From Sporothrix humicola (lineage: Eukaryota; Ascomycota; Sordariomycetes; Ophiostomatales; Ophiostomataceae): 64,000 nucleotides of DNA. The notes under the pieces are model-generated. The model saw only the letters and a program-made list of their open reading frames with translations, searched no databases and was not told where the DNA came from. The stretch is taken from assembly GCA_021396245.1 (NCBI GenBank), contig WNYE01000024.1:62001-126000 (forward strand), written 5' to 3'. A program made the position numbers and the translations under genes. This document shows, piece by piece, positions 1 to 11,370 of the stretch; position 1 is the first letter of the stretch, and the number at the start of each line of letters is the position of its first letter.

Positions 1-1274
1 GGTTGTCGTAGCACTTCCGGATCATGGCCGGGACATCCGAGAAGCAGCCGAGCAGTGCACGCCACCAGATAAAGTCAAAGGGCTTGCTCCATGTCCATTC
101 CTTTTCGATATCGTCGACCTCGAACGAGCAGTTGGGCGGGACACTGCGCTGTTAGCGGGCATTCAGAAGGATCAGAAAGACACACGGGCTGGGAACATCA
201 CATACAACTCGGGTTGGATAGGGCTCAAATCAACACCAATAACCTCTGCCTCCGGGTGTTCGTCGGCGTACTCCATAGCCCAGATGCCGGTACCCGTGCC
301 CATATCAAGCACACGCTTGGCACCAGCCTCCTTGGGACAGCAGCAGAGTGCACCATCGAAAGTCAGACGGTGGGCGTCTATCAAATGCGGTCAGTATTTG
401 ACTGTAGCTCAGAACTGGCTCAGAAAGGGAAATGGCCCTGTACTCACGGTGCTGGATATCGAGACGGCTGTTCTCAGGCTGTGTGGGGTTAGTATGGTAT
501 CGAAAAATGGCTTAAGCAGACACAATCGGGCATCGACGCCTGGTATTGAAGCTCGCATATGGTACATACATCATCATTCGGGCACCAGTATTCTGCGATT
601 GCGGTCAGCGCATGGAACAAAACGGACACATCCAGACCTTTTGGACCTGGTCAGATCACTGTCACCTCAACTTACTGCCTGCACTCAGAGAGTGATATGT
701 GCGGCCGTTTTCATGGCGGAACTCGCGAATACTGTCGGTCAGGGATGTCAGGGAAGCATAAGAGAGTGAGCCGACGGCAGAATCGGCATCGCTAAAGCCG
801 GGGTCAGTGCCCTCGTCGGTCTCGGTAGGCTGGGTCTCGTTGACGGAGGGAGCGGGCTCAATAGGGGCCGCATTGGAGGCGTCAATCGGGCCAGGTCCGG
901 ATGCAGCTGCAGCTGCAGCTGTAGGGGCAGCAGCTGGGGCAGAGGTAGATGCGGCAGTCGAGGGTTCGGCCACAGCGGGCGTCTCCGTTGCTGTTGTGGC
1001 TGCCGTCTCTGTGGGTGCATCAGAGCTCGTGGCCTCGGCAGCAGGCTCGGCGGGAGCAGCTTCGACAGTCTTTGTGGTCTCTACCGGTGCGGTCTCTGGG
1101 GCAGGCGCGGCGGCGGCGGCGGTGTCAGCAACGTCCTATGCCATGGTTAGCAGCTGGTAGTTGAGGCTGAAAGCTAACAATCTAGGGTCGTTCTATTTTG
1201 ACCCCGCGCATCAGTTCACGTCAAGCTGAGGGTTATCTTACCGTGGACGCAACGCGCTCCTCTTCGGTAGCCAT
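1..1274 (-). CDS. LaeA-like SAM-dependent methyltransferase, 5' part (cut by window start)
   Basis: Multi-exon gene on the minus strand whose 3' end lies outside the window. Exons inferred from splice signals and reading frame: 1274-1242 (short start MATEEERVAST), 1135-676, 592-570, 478-448, 377-206 and 143-1; all junctions keep frame. The second exon encodes a long Ala/Pro/Thr-rich, probably disordered leader. It is followed by YHSLSAGKYWCPNDD and by the SAM-binding motif I VLDMGTGTGIWAMEYAD, then VIGVDLSPIQPEFVPPNC and an acidic FEVDDIEKEW segment. This order is typical of the fungal LaeA-like/TAM-domain methyltransferases. Founding members act in the nucleus on secondary metabolism and development, but most paralogues are uncharacterised, so the target here is unknown. 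The product is truncated after WWRALLGCFSD. Exon borders of the two small central exons are the least certain part. Confidence 0.85.
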
Positions 1275-4200
1275 GGTGTCTGGATGTGAAGAGGTTGTGG
1301 CGATTGAGGAGGTATGGGAAAAGGGTCGAACGTGGCTCCTATCGATGTAGGAAGCTAGGGTTGAAGGACGTCGTCGTTCGCCCGTTTAGCGTGTTCCTGG
1401 AAGGAGACTGGTGGTGCGAGGCGTTAGTGACCGGACAAGGTAAGCTCCCGTTGGTGTCGAAATAGTGCCTGTTAAGGTCGAAGATAAAGGTGGAAAGACA
1501 GCGGGGAACAGGAACAAATGGGCTAGTCAGGAGCAAGCAGATAGGAAACAAAAAAAAAACGAGGACAGAAAAAAACAGACGACACAAAACAGCAAAGAAA
1601 AGAAATAGAAATGCAAATGTGGTCAGAATCGAGGGCCTCGTCGATATTTGTGGAAAACACCCCCCATCCCCCCATATGTGTCTGCCGAGAGCTTCCTTTT
1701 TCACACTCGTGGCCGTTGGTTCCCATTCCTTTGCTTCTCGCCCTCACCTCCTTCCCGATACCACCCCCTCCAGTCATCGTTGACCGCGCCATGGCGTTCT
1801 CTGGCGTTGGGCTAGGCCCGCCAGCTGTTGAGGAGAACAAGAAGAGAAGCAAGAGTGCAAAACGCAAGGGCTAGGCCAACGTCTGTCCGCCGCGGGGACT
1901 CCACCGGCCCACTGCCCGTGGCGCGAAATATGATGCAGTTGTGCCCCAGTTCTTTTTCTTCTTTTGTTTTTCACCTTCTCCTCGTTGCCTCGATTTTGTC
2001 TCTCTGTTCTGCTTCGTTTTTCACTCCAAAGGCTCTGGTGGCTCTCATTACCCCATCCGGCTGTTTCTGCGGGCAGTGTCTTGTGCGCAACGGCGGAGTT
2101 CTGGGCGGCTGTGGTTTCGAGATTTGCAAAAAGGACCCCTCCTCCTCATCAATTTCCATGTCTTCTTTCCCCCTCCACTTGATGTTCTTCCCCCCGCTGA
2201 TCCCTGTCGCACCTGTCACACAGGGCTTTAGTCTTGCTCCGATACCATGTGCCTGTATCTGTAGTACCACTTGTACTCCGTCTTCTTGCATCTCTCGTGC
2301 TTCCTGTGTATGTGGTGTGTCTGTGTGTGTATCTGCTTTTCTTGTCCTTTTTCTGTGTTCTAGATCCTGATTTCTTGCACCTGCATCGCAAAGTGAAAAA
2401 CACGACAATGGGATTTCACGGTCCCAACTCACCAGTGTATTGGAGGTGTGATAAAAAAGTACCCTCCACCTTTTCTTTTGCTTTTCGTTGTGTGATTTGT
2501 ACTTCCCGTGCTGTCGGGTTTGTCGAATAGGAAGACAGGAATTGGGAAAATGGGATGCCAGGGCCAGGGGAGGGGGGCCAATATGTGCTGCAAGTGCTTT
2601 TGAGTGCTCAGAAACTGCACCTTTCTATCTCTGCTATAATATACTTATGTTAATGGGACGTAACGGTAGGACCGACCCGACAGACAGGGCGGTAAAAGAG
2701 ATGAAATGCGAGAGGACAGTCCCGTATGTGCGGTTGCTGGGACCTTTCACAGAACCTCAACCTGGGTCTTGGGCAGGCAATTGGAGGGGTTGGAAGGGGA
2801 AAGGGGGAAACGGGACGGCTGGATGGCCGTTGGGGGCGGTTGGAATAACTTTCGTATCTTACAGTTCGATTGGGGGATGCCTGGAGAGGAGATTTGTTGA
2901 GTTTTCGTACTCACTGGAACGATCGTGCGTCAGGCCGTCGTCGGGTTGGCCGCGACTCTGGTTCTTCTGTCGTATTTTGTCGAATATTTCGATTTATGTA
3001 TGTGACAGGAAGTGCGTCGTCAGGGCGTTTATTGGTTTATTTGGTGTGCGTGGGCAGTCGTTGTGCGGCTGGCTGCAGCAGAATATCGCCGTGCGTATGT
3101 GGATCAAGTCGAGAGTTAATGGGGGCCAACAAGACAGACACAGTAGAGTTTGAAGACTGTCTGTCTCAATATCAAGGTTTGAGTCTGGAGCAAGTCACTC
3201 TTCTGGGCTAAAGGGATGCAAAAGGCGGCTAGGACGGGTCTGGCCTCACGGAAGTCCCCCGGGTGAGTAGCTGGTGGGATGGAAGAGACAGCGAGGATCA
3301 TATATGGAGACCGGTAAGAGTATGTCGTCGATTTTGAGTTGCAAAATACGTTGAACAAAAATCACGTCGCAGAGGATCAGGAATCAGGAGAGGGGCAAAA
3401 CACAATATTTAAGGGACAATGGAAATCGCGATCACAGTCCAAAAACAAGAAGGAGCCACCGTAGAAGCAGCAAGAGCGAAGGGTGTAGGGACGAGGCACA
3501 GAGCAGAGCACGAGATCAGTTCATAACAAAGAAAGGAGAGCAAAGCTGGCAAGTAGCTCGCAAATAGCGACACCGAGCAGGAGCAATCGGCGAACAAGAA
3601 CATGGAGGGAAGGAAGCAACAACCAACAGACACAACATTATGGTTGTGAGGGGAAAGGGCTACCGAACTATTCAACGTACGACTTCTGTTCTTAGCTTTT
3701 GGAGAGGAAAGAGCGAGGGAGAGATCAGGGAGTAGCGATGAGGGGCAGTCCTGAGCAAGACGTCTTGGAAAAGCACGTCGTAGCGCGCAGATTGCTAACA
3801 AACAGGGAAGTAACGACTCAAAAAGTGACAGGTAATAAATGAAGTCGACTAACAACGGAAGGCACGAGCTACACGACGTGTCCAGTGTACGAAATGCGCA
3901 TAATTCCACGAAGATACTTCGTAGCGAAAATCCGACACGAAAAGCAGGAGCGAAGGAGGTCGCAAACTTAAGCAGAAATGCAAGACCGCAATAGGGAAAG
4001 AGCAGCCAAGAAACTTGAGGATGCCCGGGCATCCTCCTTCTTGAATCGGAGGCAAGCGCGGAACGTAACAGAACAAAGGAGGCAGGAAGTGGGGGACACA
4101 CTTCCATCAAGCAAGCAGAAAGGTAGGAAGGCAAGAAGCAAAATGTGAAATGTGATGGCGATGAGAATGGGTGGCTTTCCTGCAGTTTACTTGTCTCACG

Positions 4201-7038
4201 GGTAGTGTACTACAGGGCAGCTACTGCATTGGGCCATCGGCCAGGTCTTGTCGTACTTTCTTTCACCGGTTGGCTAGATGCAGGAGGTGGTTGTTGGAAG
4301 CTGGTTGCAGCTAGGGGCAGGCTGGCAGCTTAAATGCAATATCTTGCCGTTTGATATCTTGTTTAGGGCCAGCAAGGCGAGGCAAGGCTTTCCAATGAGA
4401 GGATTGACGATAGCCGTTGAAAATAAATAAAGAGACTGAGACATTCCAAGAAGCAGGAAAAGAAAAGTAAAGTACTCCGTAATACAGAAAGCACTTACGC
4501 AAGGGGTGGACCTGGATTTGGCTGGCGCGGACCGTGGCCGTTGAACTACTCGACCTACTGTAGCCTTTTCACTCTGCAGATGTCGACGAGCAAATAGTGT
4601 GCTGCGTGAAGTCCAAATAGCGTAAAGCCGACGTTTAGTGTACAGCCGTTGACAGATTTGTCTTGCGGAAGAAGATCAGAGATGCCGACATGTATTCATT
4701 ATGTATTCTTTTCTGTGTGATTTGGTCCTTTTTCCTCTTGGCCTCATCCTCTCTGTTGATCCCTGATCCGACGCACAGACAGCCGACATAAGGTTGTAAG
4801 CATTGTTTGTCTCGCCGTGTCTTCGTCCGCTGCTCAAATACACGGATCCTATCCATCTCGGACGAGAGAAAGACATTTGTGACTGCCATTTTTGCTTTTT
4901 GAGTTCTTTCCTTACATTACAAGACTTCCTCTCCTGTGCCCCTTCCCTACTTGTCAACTACGACGTTCTCTTCCTTTTTTCCTGTTTCGGCAATGGAGGG
5001 GCATCTGAGGCGGGGATGACCCCCTCAGTCTGGACATTCTGGAAAGAAAAGTCGTGGCTTCTTCCGTCGGCTGCCCCCTTCTCTTTTCTCGTTTTCCATT
5101 TTTGATGTACACTTGTACCTTTTTGGGTCATTCCTCTAGTCTTTCCTTCCTGCCTTCTCTGCTTTTTTAACTGTTCTTGCCTTTTTCGCGTTTCCTCTTC
5201 CACTCCGTCTTGGCGACGGAAATCACTTCCCTTTCCGCCCTCAAAACCCCCATTCTCAGCTCTGACTTGATGTCTCGTCCGTGTCTTTGTCGGTTTTCTT
5301 CACATCATTTCTCTTTTTCTTTTACTTTTCTCCTGGTGTCTAGCCCCACGGAGGAGTGTGCCACTCCAACGTATCCTACGACAGTCTGTATTCTGTATCT
5401 TTGTATGGGGATGGTTCTTGCCAGCCCTTTTGGGTCTTGTCCGAAACGACTACTTTCTCGGCTCCCTTTGTCGTGCATACGGCCAAAGCAGGCTAGCAAA
5501 TCGTGTCACATTAGCATGTTTCTTTTTACTCTTGCTTTCTCAATATCTCAAGCTATTCTCCAAAAGTGTCCTCTTGCAATGGAACATACTCTTGACGATG
5601 AGGGGCATATTGTCATCTGATTCCACGAAAAAATCTCCATGAGACAAGACGATACTGAACTTAAACTGATACGTCGTATATTGCGTGGACTGCCAGCTTG
5701 ATCAGCCGACAACATGTGTAAACGTCGAGTTTGCAAGTTCGTAGGGGCGGCCAGAAAACAGATATTTCCCTCTCGTCTTTTCTCGCTTCTCGTCTTTTGG
5801 TTGGGCCAAGGCCATTTTGCATATGTATTGGGCCATAAGCGAGAATGTGCGGTGTAGAAAGAGTTACGAATGGGTGAGAAAATAAGAAGAAAACGGGCAA
5901 GGGTTGGTACGAAAAACAGCAAAAGTTGGAAGCGAGAAAGAGAAGCGAGAAAAAGAGGCTTTTTGTGTGTGTTGTCATGGCTGAGATTGGCATGTCGCAG
6001 GCAGACAAAAAGACAAAAAAGAAAAGGACAGGACTGGTAGTAAGTAACACCCCTCCATCAAGCATCCATCGACACCGACATCCAGCCCCTGGCTCCGCCG
6101 GCCGTCCTTCGGTCTGCAAAACATTTTACGTCGTATGCTTTGTTCTCTGGAGTCCTTGGTATCGATGTCGCAGAACCAGATCGTACTTTTCTTTTCCTCT
6201 CACCTATTTTTTTTCGAGCCTCCTACCGAGTACAAATTCCCCCGGCGGTCAGCCAAATGCAAAGGGGCGGCTGGTCAAGGCCTGGGCAAAATTGGCTGAA
6301 GCTGCTCCAGAGTGGAGGCGGGGTTGCAGCAATACGACGCAATTGCGTGTTCGATGAGGGAGCAAGGGCGCAAAAAGGAAAGAAAGGTAACAAAAGGGCA
6401 CAGCAGGGCACGAAAGAAGGGACAGAATAGGAAAGACGAAAGAAAGATGGGCAGTGGAAGGAACGCAGAGTGTCAGAAAATGTCAGAAGAGATCAGAAGA
6501 GATCAGGGAAAAGATCAGAAAGACTGCAGACAGGGTAAATCAGAGGCACAGCTGAAGTGGCATGAGCAGGGAAAAGCTGCGATACGACTGTACACTGCAT
6601 CAACACATCTCAGAAAAGGCGGGAACATACAGAATGGGATCGAGAAAAGAAAGTGTGGAAGAAAAGTGAAGAAAATGCTCGCAGCACCATCTCAAGAAGT
6701 AGCATCCGACAAGAGCGGTCGAAGATATCCGGAGACAGGCATCATTGTTCTTGATATATTGGTACAAATATTCATTGAAATATTCTTGTTTGAAATATGT
6801 GGACATTGTCATGATGAAATGTTGAGGAAAATAGAACATTATCAAGAGAAATGGTTTCTTTTTCGCATTCAATTTGAAAATTTTCAATGCAAGGTCAAAT
6901 AAAAGTCAAAATAAAATCCAATAGAAATAAACAATCGTGTTTTTCGTATCGCTATGTATCATAACCATAAAATGCTAAACAATAAACAAAATAATAAATG
7001 ACGGCCAAAAATAGCGAAGAAATCTTCACACCAACACT
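1275..7038. other. Long intergenic spacer, no supported gene
   Basis: About 5.8 kb between the LaeA-like gene and the transcription factor gene. Open frames here are short, rich in Ser/Phe/Leu/Cys or in Lys/Arg, and follow the strand composition: pyrimidine-rich around 1900-2500 and 4800-5600, purine-rich around 5900-6900. None shows a recognisable domain or plausible exon chain. The right end (about 6890-7015) is AT-rich with several AATAAA-like words and probably holds the 3' UTR of the minus-strand regulator. The left end should contain the promoter and 5' UTR of the LaeA-like gene. No tRNA-like B box was seen. Confidence 0.6.
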
Positions 7039-9381
7039 CTACCCGGCCACGGTCGTCGCTGGACTGTACTGTCTCAGCAGGATATCGGCCGCTCCGTCCA
7101 CGCCGGTGCTGTCAAACACGCGGGCCACGGCCACGGCGGCAATGTCCGCATGGCCCTCGGCAGGGCGTACATCGTGGGCACAGTGGGCCAGGCCGACAGC
7201 AGCCAAAGTGGCCAGGACGGGACCGCGGGTGGAGGGCAGATGTGCGCAAAGATAGGACAGGATGCGCATATGGGCCACAAAGCGAATGTCGCCGGGCAAC
7301 AAGATATCAGGCGTGTCAAGGGAGTTGGTGGTAATGTCGGCCGGGTCAATGGACAAGAACATGTTGGGAACTGATGTCCGGGATGTCGGCCGGGTAGGTG
7401 ATGCTCTGACGGGCGAGACGGGTGCGACTTCTGTCATTTCTGCTAGGTCGGCTGGCGTCAAGGGGGATGAGGCAGCACCCGAGCCGGCCACAGACAGCGC
7501 GGCTGATGCTGCCGGCGACCCTGTCGACGACCCAGATCCGCCCGACGACAGGGACATGAGCGAGAACGTGGCGGGCGAAGGCCACTCCATGTCGGCGCGG
7601 ACGGCATTGACGCACCGCACGGGGCCGCCGGCCATTGTGCAGGTGGACGCGTTCCAGGCCAAACTGGCGCTGTCACGGTTGAGCTCTAGGCATGTCGGGA
7701 CGGTGTTGCACGTGGAAGGGGGTCTTGTGCTGCTGCAAGGGCAGGGCGAGCGGAATGGTCTGCTGAAGAAGTCGGTGCAGGTGGGCGAACGGGCGGCGTG
7801 GCCCAGGTACCGGTCGAGCCGATCGGCCCAGACAAGGACTGTGGTGTACAATGCGGCGTCCTGCATGTGCGTGGCGAGGTCTGCGTCGTGTGAAGGAAGA
7901 GTCGCGGGTGGTGCCGTGTTTTGCCATCCGGCCAGGACGCTGTGCAGAGACGTCCGGAACAGGTCCGGGCCCTGGACGCCAAAGATGCCCGGTCGGTATG
8001 TGTCGTCGCCGGCTTGTGCATAAGCCCATGTGAGAACACGCTGACGGGCCAGACTCTCGAGCGGCGAGCTGGTGTCCTCGGTCCACTGGCGGTGCCATGC
8101 AGCGGCGGCGGCCCTTAGGTTCTTGACACGGGCTAGGAGGGCCGGGACGGCGGCCGGGTCTTCGATGCGGGGCACCTCGTTGGGCCCTCCGGCCGCGAGC
8201 CAAGTGACACGGTCGTTGAAAACGTCCCAGGTGCCTTGGATGATGGCGGGAACGGCGGAGAGGACATCGAGAAGGCGGTTGGTGGGCGATTTCGCGGACG
8301 GGTCAAGCGCCCAGGGGACCGTCTTCCATTCGTGCTTGTCCAGGAACGTTGACTCCTGCCGGCGCACAATGGCGTCGGCTAGCAATGTCATCCTTGCTGA
8401 CTCAAAGATAGGCAGCAGTGCGGGCGACTGGAAGGCTTCGGGGCCACAGATCTCGAGGATGCGGGCAAGGCCGGCGTGGTGTGTAAATCGACGGTCCTTT
8501 TCTATGGCGACAGAGTAGGCGCCCAAAAGTGAGATGGGTTTGACGAGAGCGGCGAGTTCGGCAGTTTGGGCAGTAGGGTTTGTGATGGCCGTCCTCAAAT
8601 CTGAAATGGCCTTACCGTAGACGCGGCGTCCGGCATCTTGGAGGGCCGGAACGCGTTTATCACGACCGAGGAGGCCATAGCAGAGCGCCCTCAGGCTGTC
8701 ATGGGCCATGGTGTCGCCAGGCAAAGTGGATGTGGATGCGCTGCCCGACGATGACAACGACGACGAGGATGCACCAGGACTGCTGGCGGCGCTGCTGTCT
8801 GGGGCCAACAAATGGCTTCGCATGGCGCTGTCCTGCAACAGGATGCTGTGCATGTTGATCCACCCATAGGCCTGGAAGAAGTAGCTAAACGCCATGTCGT
8901 CGACAAAGCCCACGAGGCTGAGCTCTTGCGGCATTTGTGGCGGCCAAGGCTGAGGGACTCTTGCGATTTTGCATTGATGAAAGGGATGTGAGGCGGTCGA
9001 AGATGGCGTTGACGGGCCTGGTGTTGATGTTGATACTGACGACAGACCTCCGGGCCCCATTCTCTGTGTCGGTTGTGTCGCTGCCGCCGCTGCTCGTTTG
9101 CTTGCCGTTCGTGGCGTCGATGCCGTCGCCGTCGTCGACTTGGTGGTCGGTGTCGGCCCTTTCTTGGGATACGACGACACGTCCTGCACTTTGGCCAGCC
9201 TCACCGACCCGGGAGCTACGCCGGCGACGACGGCGTGGTTCTGCATCCGCAGCACCGTCTCATAGCCTTGGCAGGTGAATCCACCGCGTACGCAGCGATC
9301 ACAGACCGGCCGCGTCTGGTCGCACTTGACGCGCCGCTGCCGGCATGTGTGGCAGTTGCCGCTGGTGGGAGCGCGGCCCAT
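7039..9381 (-). CDS. Zn2Cys6 fungal transcription factor
   Basis: A 780-residue protein in one exon. Residues 10-37 form a classic Gal4-type binuclear zinc cluster, C-x2-C-x6-C-x6-C-x2-C-x6-C (C10, C13, C20, C27, C30, C37), starting right after MGRAPTSGN. A Ser/Thr/Pro/Ala-rich linker follows (about 45-140), then a helical middle region resembling the fungal-specific regulator domain of the Fungal_trans_2/DUF3468 type, and a Ser-rich segment before the C-terminal helices. It is expected to be a nuclear DNA-binding regulator; its targets cannot be read from the sequence. The ATG at 9381 was chosen because the zinc cluster begins nine residues later, as is usual, although the frame stays open for 35 more codons upstream. 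A Cys/Pro-rich stretch near residues 550-580 is atypical for the domain and could mark an unrecognised intron or a compensated frameshift. Confidence 0.92.
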   Translation of the reverse strand: MGRAPTSGNCHTCRQRRVKCDQTRPVCDRCVRGGFTCQGYETVLRMQNHAVVAGVAPGSVRLAKVQDVSSYPKKGPTPTTKSTTATASTPRTASKRAAAAATQPTQRMGPGGLSSVSTSTPGPSTPSSTASHPFHQCKIARVPQPWPPQMPQELSLVGFVDDMAFSYFFQAYGWINMHSILLQDSAMRSHLLAPDSSAASSPGASSSSLSSSGSASTSTLPGDTMAHDSLRALCYGLLGRDKRVPALQDAGRRVYGKAISDLRTAITNPTAQTAELAALVKPISLLGAYSVAIEKDRRFTHHAGLARILEICGPEAFQSPALLPIFESARMTLLADAIVRRQESTFLDKHEWKTVPWALDPSAKSPTNRLLDVLSAVPAIIQGTWDVFNDRVTWLAAGGPNEVPRIEDPAAVPALLARVKNLRAAAAAWHRQWTEDTSSPLESLARQRVLTWAYAQAGDDTYRPGIFGVQGPDLFRTSLHSVLAGWQNTAPPATLPSHDADLATHMQDAALYTTVLVWADRLDRYLGHAARSPTCTDFFSRPFRSPCPCSSTRPPSTCNTVPTCLELNRDSASLAWNASTCTMAGGPVRCVNAVRADMEWPSPATFSLMSLSSGGSGSSTGSPAASAALSVAGSGAASSPLTPADLAEMTEVAPVSPVRASPTRPTSRTSVPNMFLSIDPADITTNSLDTPDILLPGDIRFVAHMRILSYLCAHLPSTRGPVLATLAAVGLAHCAHDVRPAEGHADIAAVAVARVFDSTGVDGAADILLRQYSPATTVAG

Positions 9382-11370
9382 GTTGATGCGAGTTGCTGTA
9401 TATGTGATGCGGTGGTGATGCGGTGACTTGTGTCCTCGTCTGCGTGTTGTCACCGACGACGCCGGATTGTCAACCGCGACACTCAAACGACCCCCTTATG
9501 TCACCTTATGTCGTTGCCTGACGATGACGTTTCCGACACCCAATCTCCTAACCTTGTCGTCTTGCCGCTTTCTTCACCTGTCGTTGCGATTCGATGCACG
9601 TCAATTGGATTAGTCAATCCACGGTCTCCCGGCGTCTGCGGTGTCTGCGGCGTCTGTTCTTTGGCGTGATTCTAGTTGACGTGTTGGTCTGAGTAGCGTT
9701 TGTTGAATTTCGACTCGACTCGTCCTTTCTGTCTCCTTCTTTGTCTTGGCTGGCGTGTTGTTGCAACTTCCTTTTACGTGAGACGGGCCGGCCTTCAGTT
9801 GGCCCGATTTGTTTGGCCGATTCGTTTTGCGTTTTTGGCTTTTTGCCTTTTTTTGTCTGTGCTTGGGCTGTTCCTTGGGTTGCGCCTTCCTTCTGAATCT
9901 CAATCTCACGGTCGTTGGCGGTTGGCGCTCCTGCCCTATGAGGCTTTCCTGCCTTTCTGACTTCCTATCTCGACTCAGAAGTCTGACCGTTGGTGAGATA
10001 GACGCGGGCGGGGCAGGCAATCAGTTAATTTGTGGGTTCTTTGCTGTTGAGCTCCTTGATTGCCTCGATCGCACTTTCTTTCCCGTCCTTCTTTTGCTCG
10101 GATCTCTCAAGACTTGGGAACTGCTCTGCCGCTCTTTCACAATCTTGTTGCCAACCTCTAATCTTGTTGCCTGCCGCGGTAGTCGTCACCGGCCGCAATT
10201 TCCCTTTTTGTGCATAGGGCGTAAGGCAGGAATCTTGCAATTGGCGCTGACGATTTGGTACGTTGCACGTCGTAGATTTTTTGGGGAGTGAGATTGAGAT
10301 GACATGGCCAAATGAGGAGAAAATAGGAAGGAGCGATGAGATGAAGCGTGAGATGTTGTGCAGCCTGGTCTATTCCAAAACCGCAGGTTCTGGCCACTCA
10401 CAGGCCAGAACGCAACTGACAGCACAACCGCCAAACCGCCATCAGCCTTTTCCAACCGAAAGCAAGCAGATGTCGACGAGAAACTGGCATAAAGTAATAA
10501 AAATATAAATAAAACCAAGAAGATCCCCTGCAAGATCAAGCAATCAAATTTGCCTGGCGCAAAAGCTTGTTTTCACCTCCTCGTTGAGTCCTTCTGTGGT
10601 TTCTGGCTTATGGCTTCGAACTTCTGACTTCTGGCAATTCTCGGCTTTCGCCGTCGACTGATGCTGCGTCGTGAGGAGAAACGTTGTTTCGGCGTTGCAT
10701 TGACCAGAAAATAGACTTGATGATTAATACGCATTCAGACTGCCGCTTGGGCGGAAGCCGCTAGAATTTGACTTGTCCAGGGCGGCCTAGGGAGCCAAAG
10801 CCCGGAAATCCAGCCCAGGCGAGCCAGGTCAGGGGACCAGCAGCACCAGGCCAGGGGACCAGCAGCACCAGGCCAGACTTGGAAATAGCTGAGAAGGGGC
10901 CCTAAAGGCAAGCCGTCTGGCCTGGCCAACGGGGTATCTGTCGCCGAGATGTGCCGACCGCAATCCAACGTCACTTCTGACGTCGTCCATTCAGGTTTGT
11001 TGTGGCTATTGATCATCACCATTTGCTGCACGTTGATTATTTTCATATTTTTTATTTGCTATTTTCGTCTGATTATGTGTCGCAGGCAAGCTGCCTTTCC
11101 GACAACAGTAGTAAAAAGTAAAAATCCAAAGCTCCCAGACACCGTGGATATCTTTCTAAAGTCTATCGCATGAAATGGCCAAAAAGTGTAAAAAATGAGT
11201 GCAAGAAGAGAATGGAAGCTGAAGGAGAGAATGCAAAAACAAGGTGCCAAAATAAAGAAGGAATGTATGCTGCCAAAGCCCGCCGATGCAGAAGTGAACC
11301 GAGAAATCAAAACCAAAACGCCTTTTAATATTTTAGAACAATGTTGGATGTTGACGTCTAAATCCCAAAT
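9382..11370. other. Intergenic spacer between regulator and SMT-like gene
   Basis: About 2 kb holding the upstream region of the zinc-cluster gene (left side) and the 3' flank of the SMT-like methyltransferase (right side, AT-rich near 11000-11360). It contains a direct repeat at 10831-10874 and the short repeat series GCGTCTGCGGTGTCTGCGG near 9630-9660. No coding region could be supported. Confidence 0.6.
10831..10874. repeat. 22-bp perfect tandem duplication
   Basis: Two adjacent identical 22-bp units beginning AGGGGACCAGCAGCACCAGG, at 10831-10852 and 10853-10874, in non-coding DNA. It looks like a recent slippage or unequal-exchange duplication and could be polymorphic between strains. 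Confidence 0.9.

Noticed and set aside
1930..2370. Possible small secreted Cys-rich protein (MMQLCPSSFSSFVFHLLLV start followed by many Cys)
   Set aside because: It lies in pyrimidine-rich DNA that automatically yields Phe/Ser/Leu/Cys; overlapping frames look the same, there is no regular Cys spacing, and no third-position bias.
3409..4134. Minus-strand open frame of 241 codons
   Set aside because: Composition-driven Leu/Ser/Phe/Cys-rich sequence with no domain or signal; neighbouring frames on the same strand look alike.
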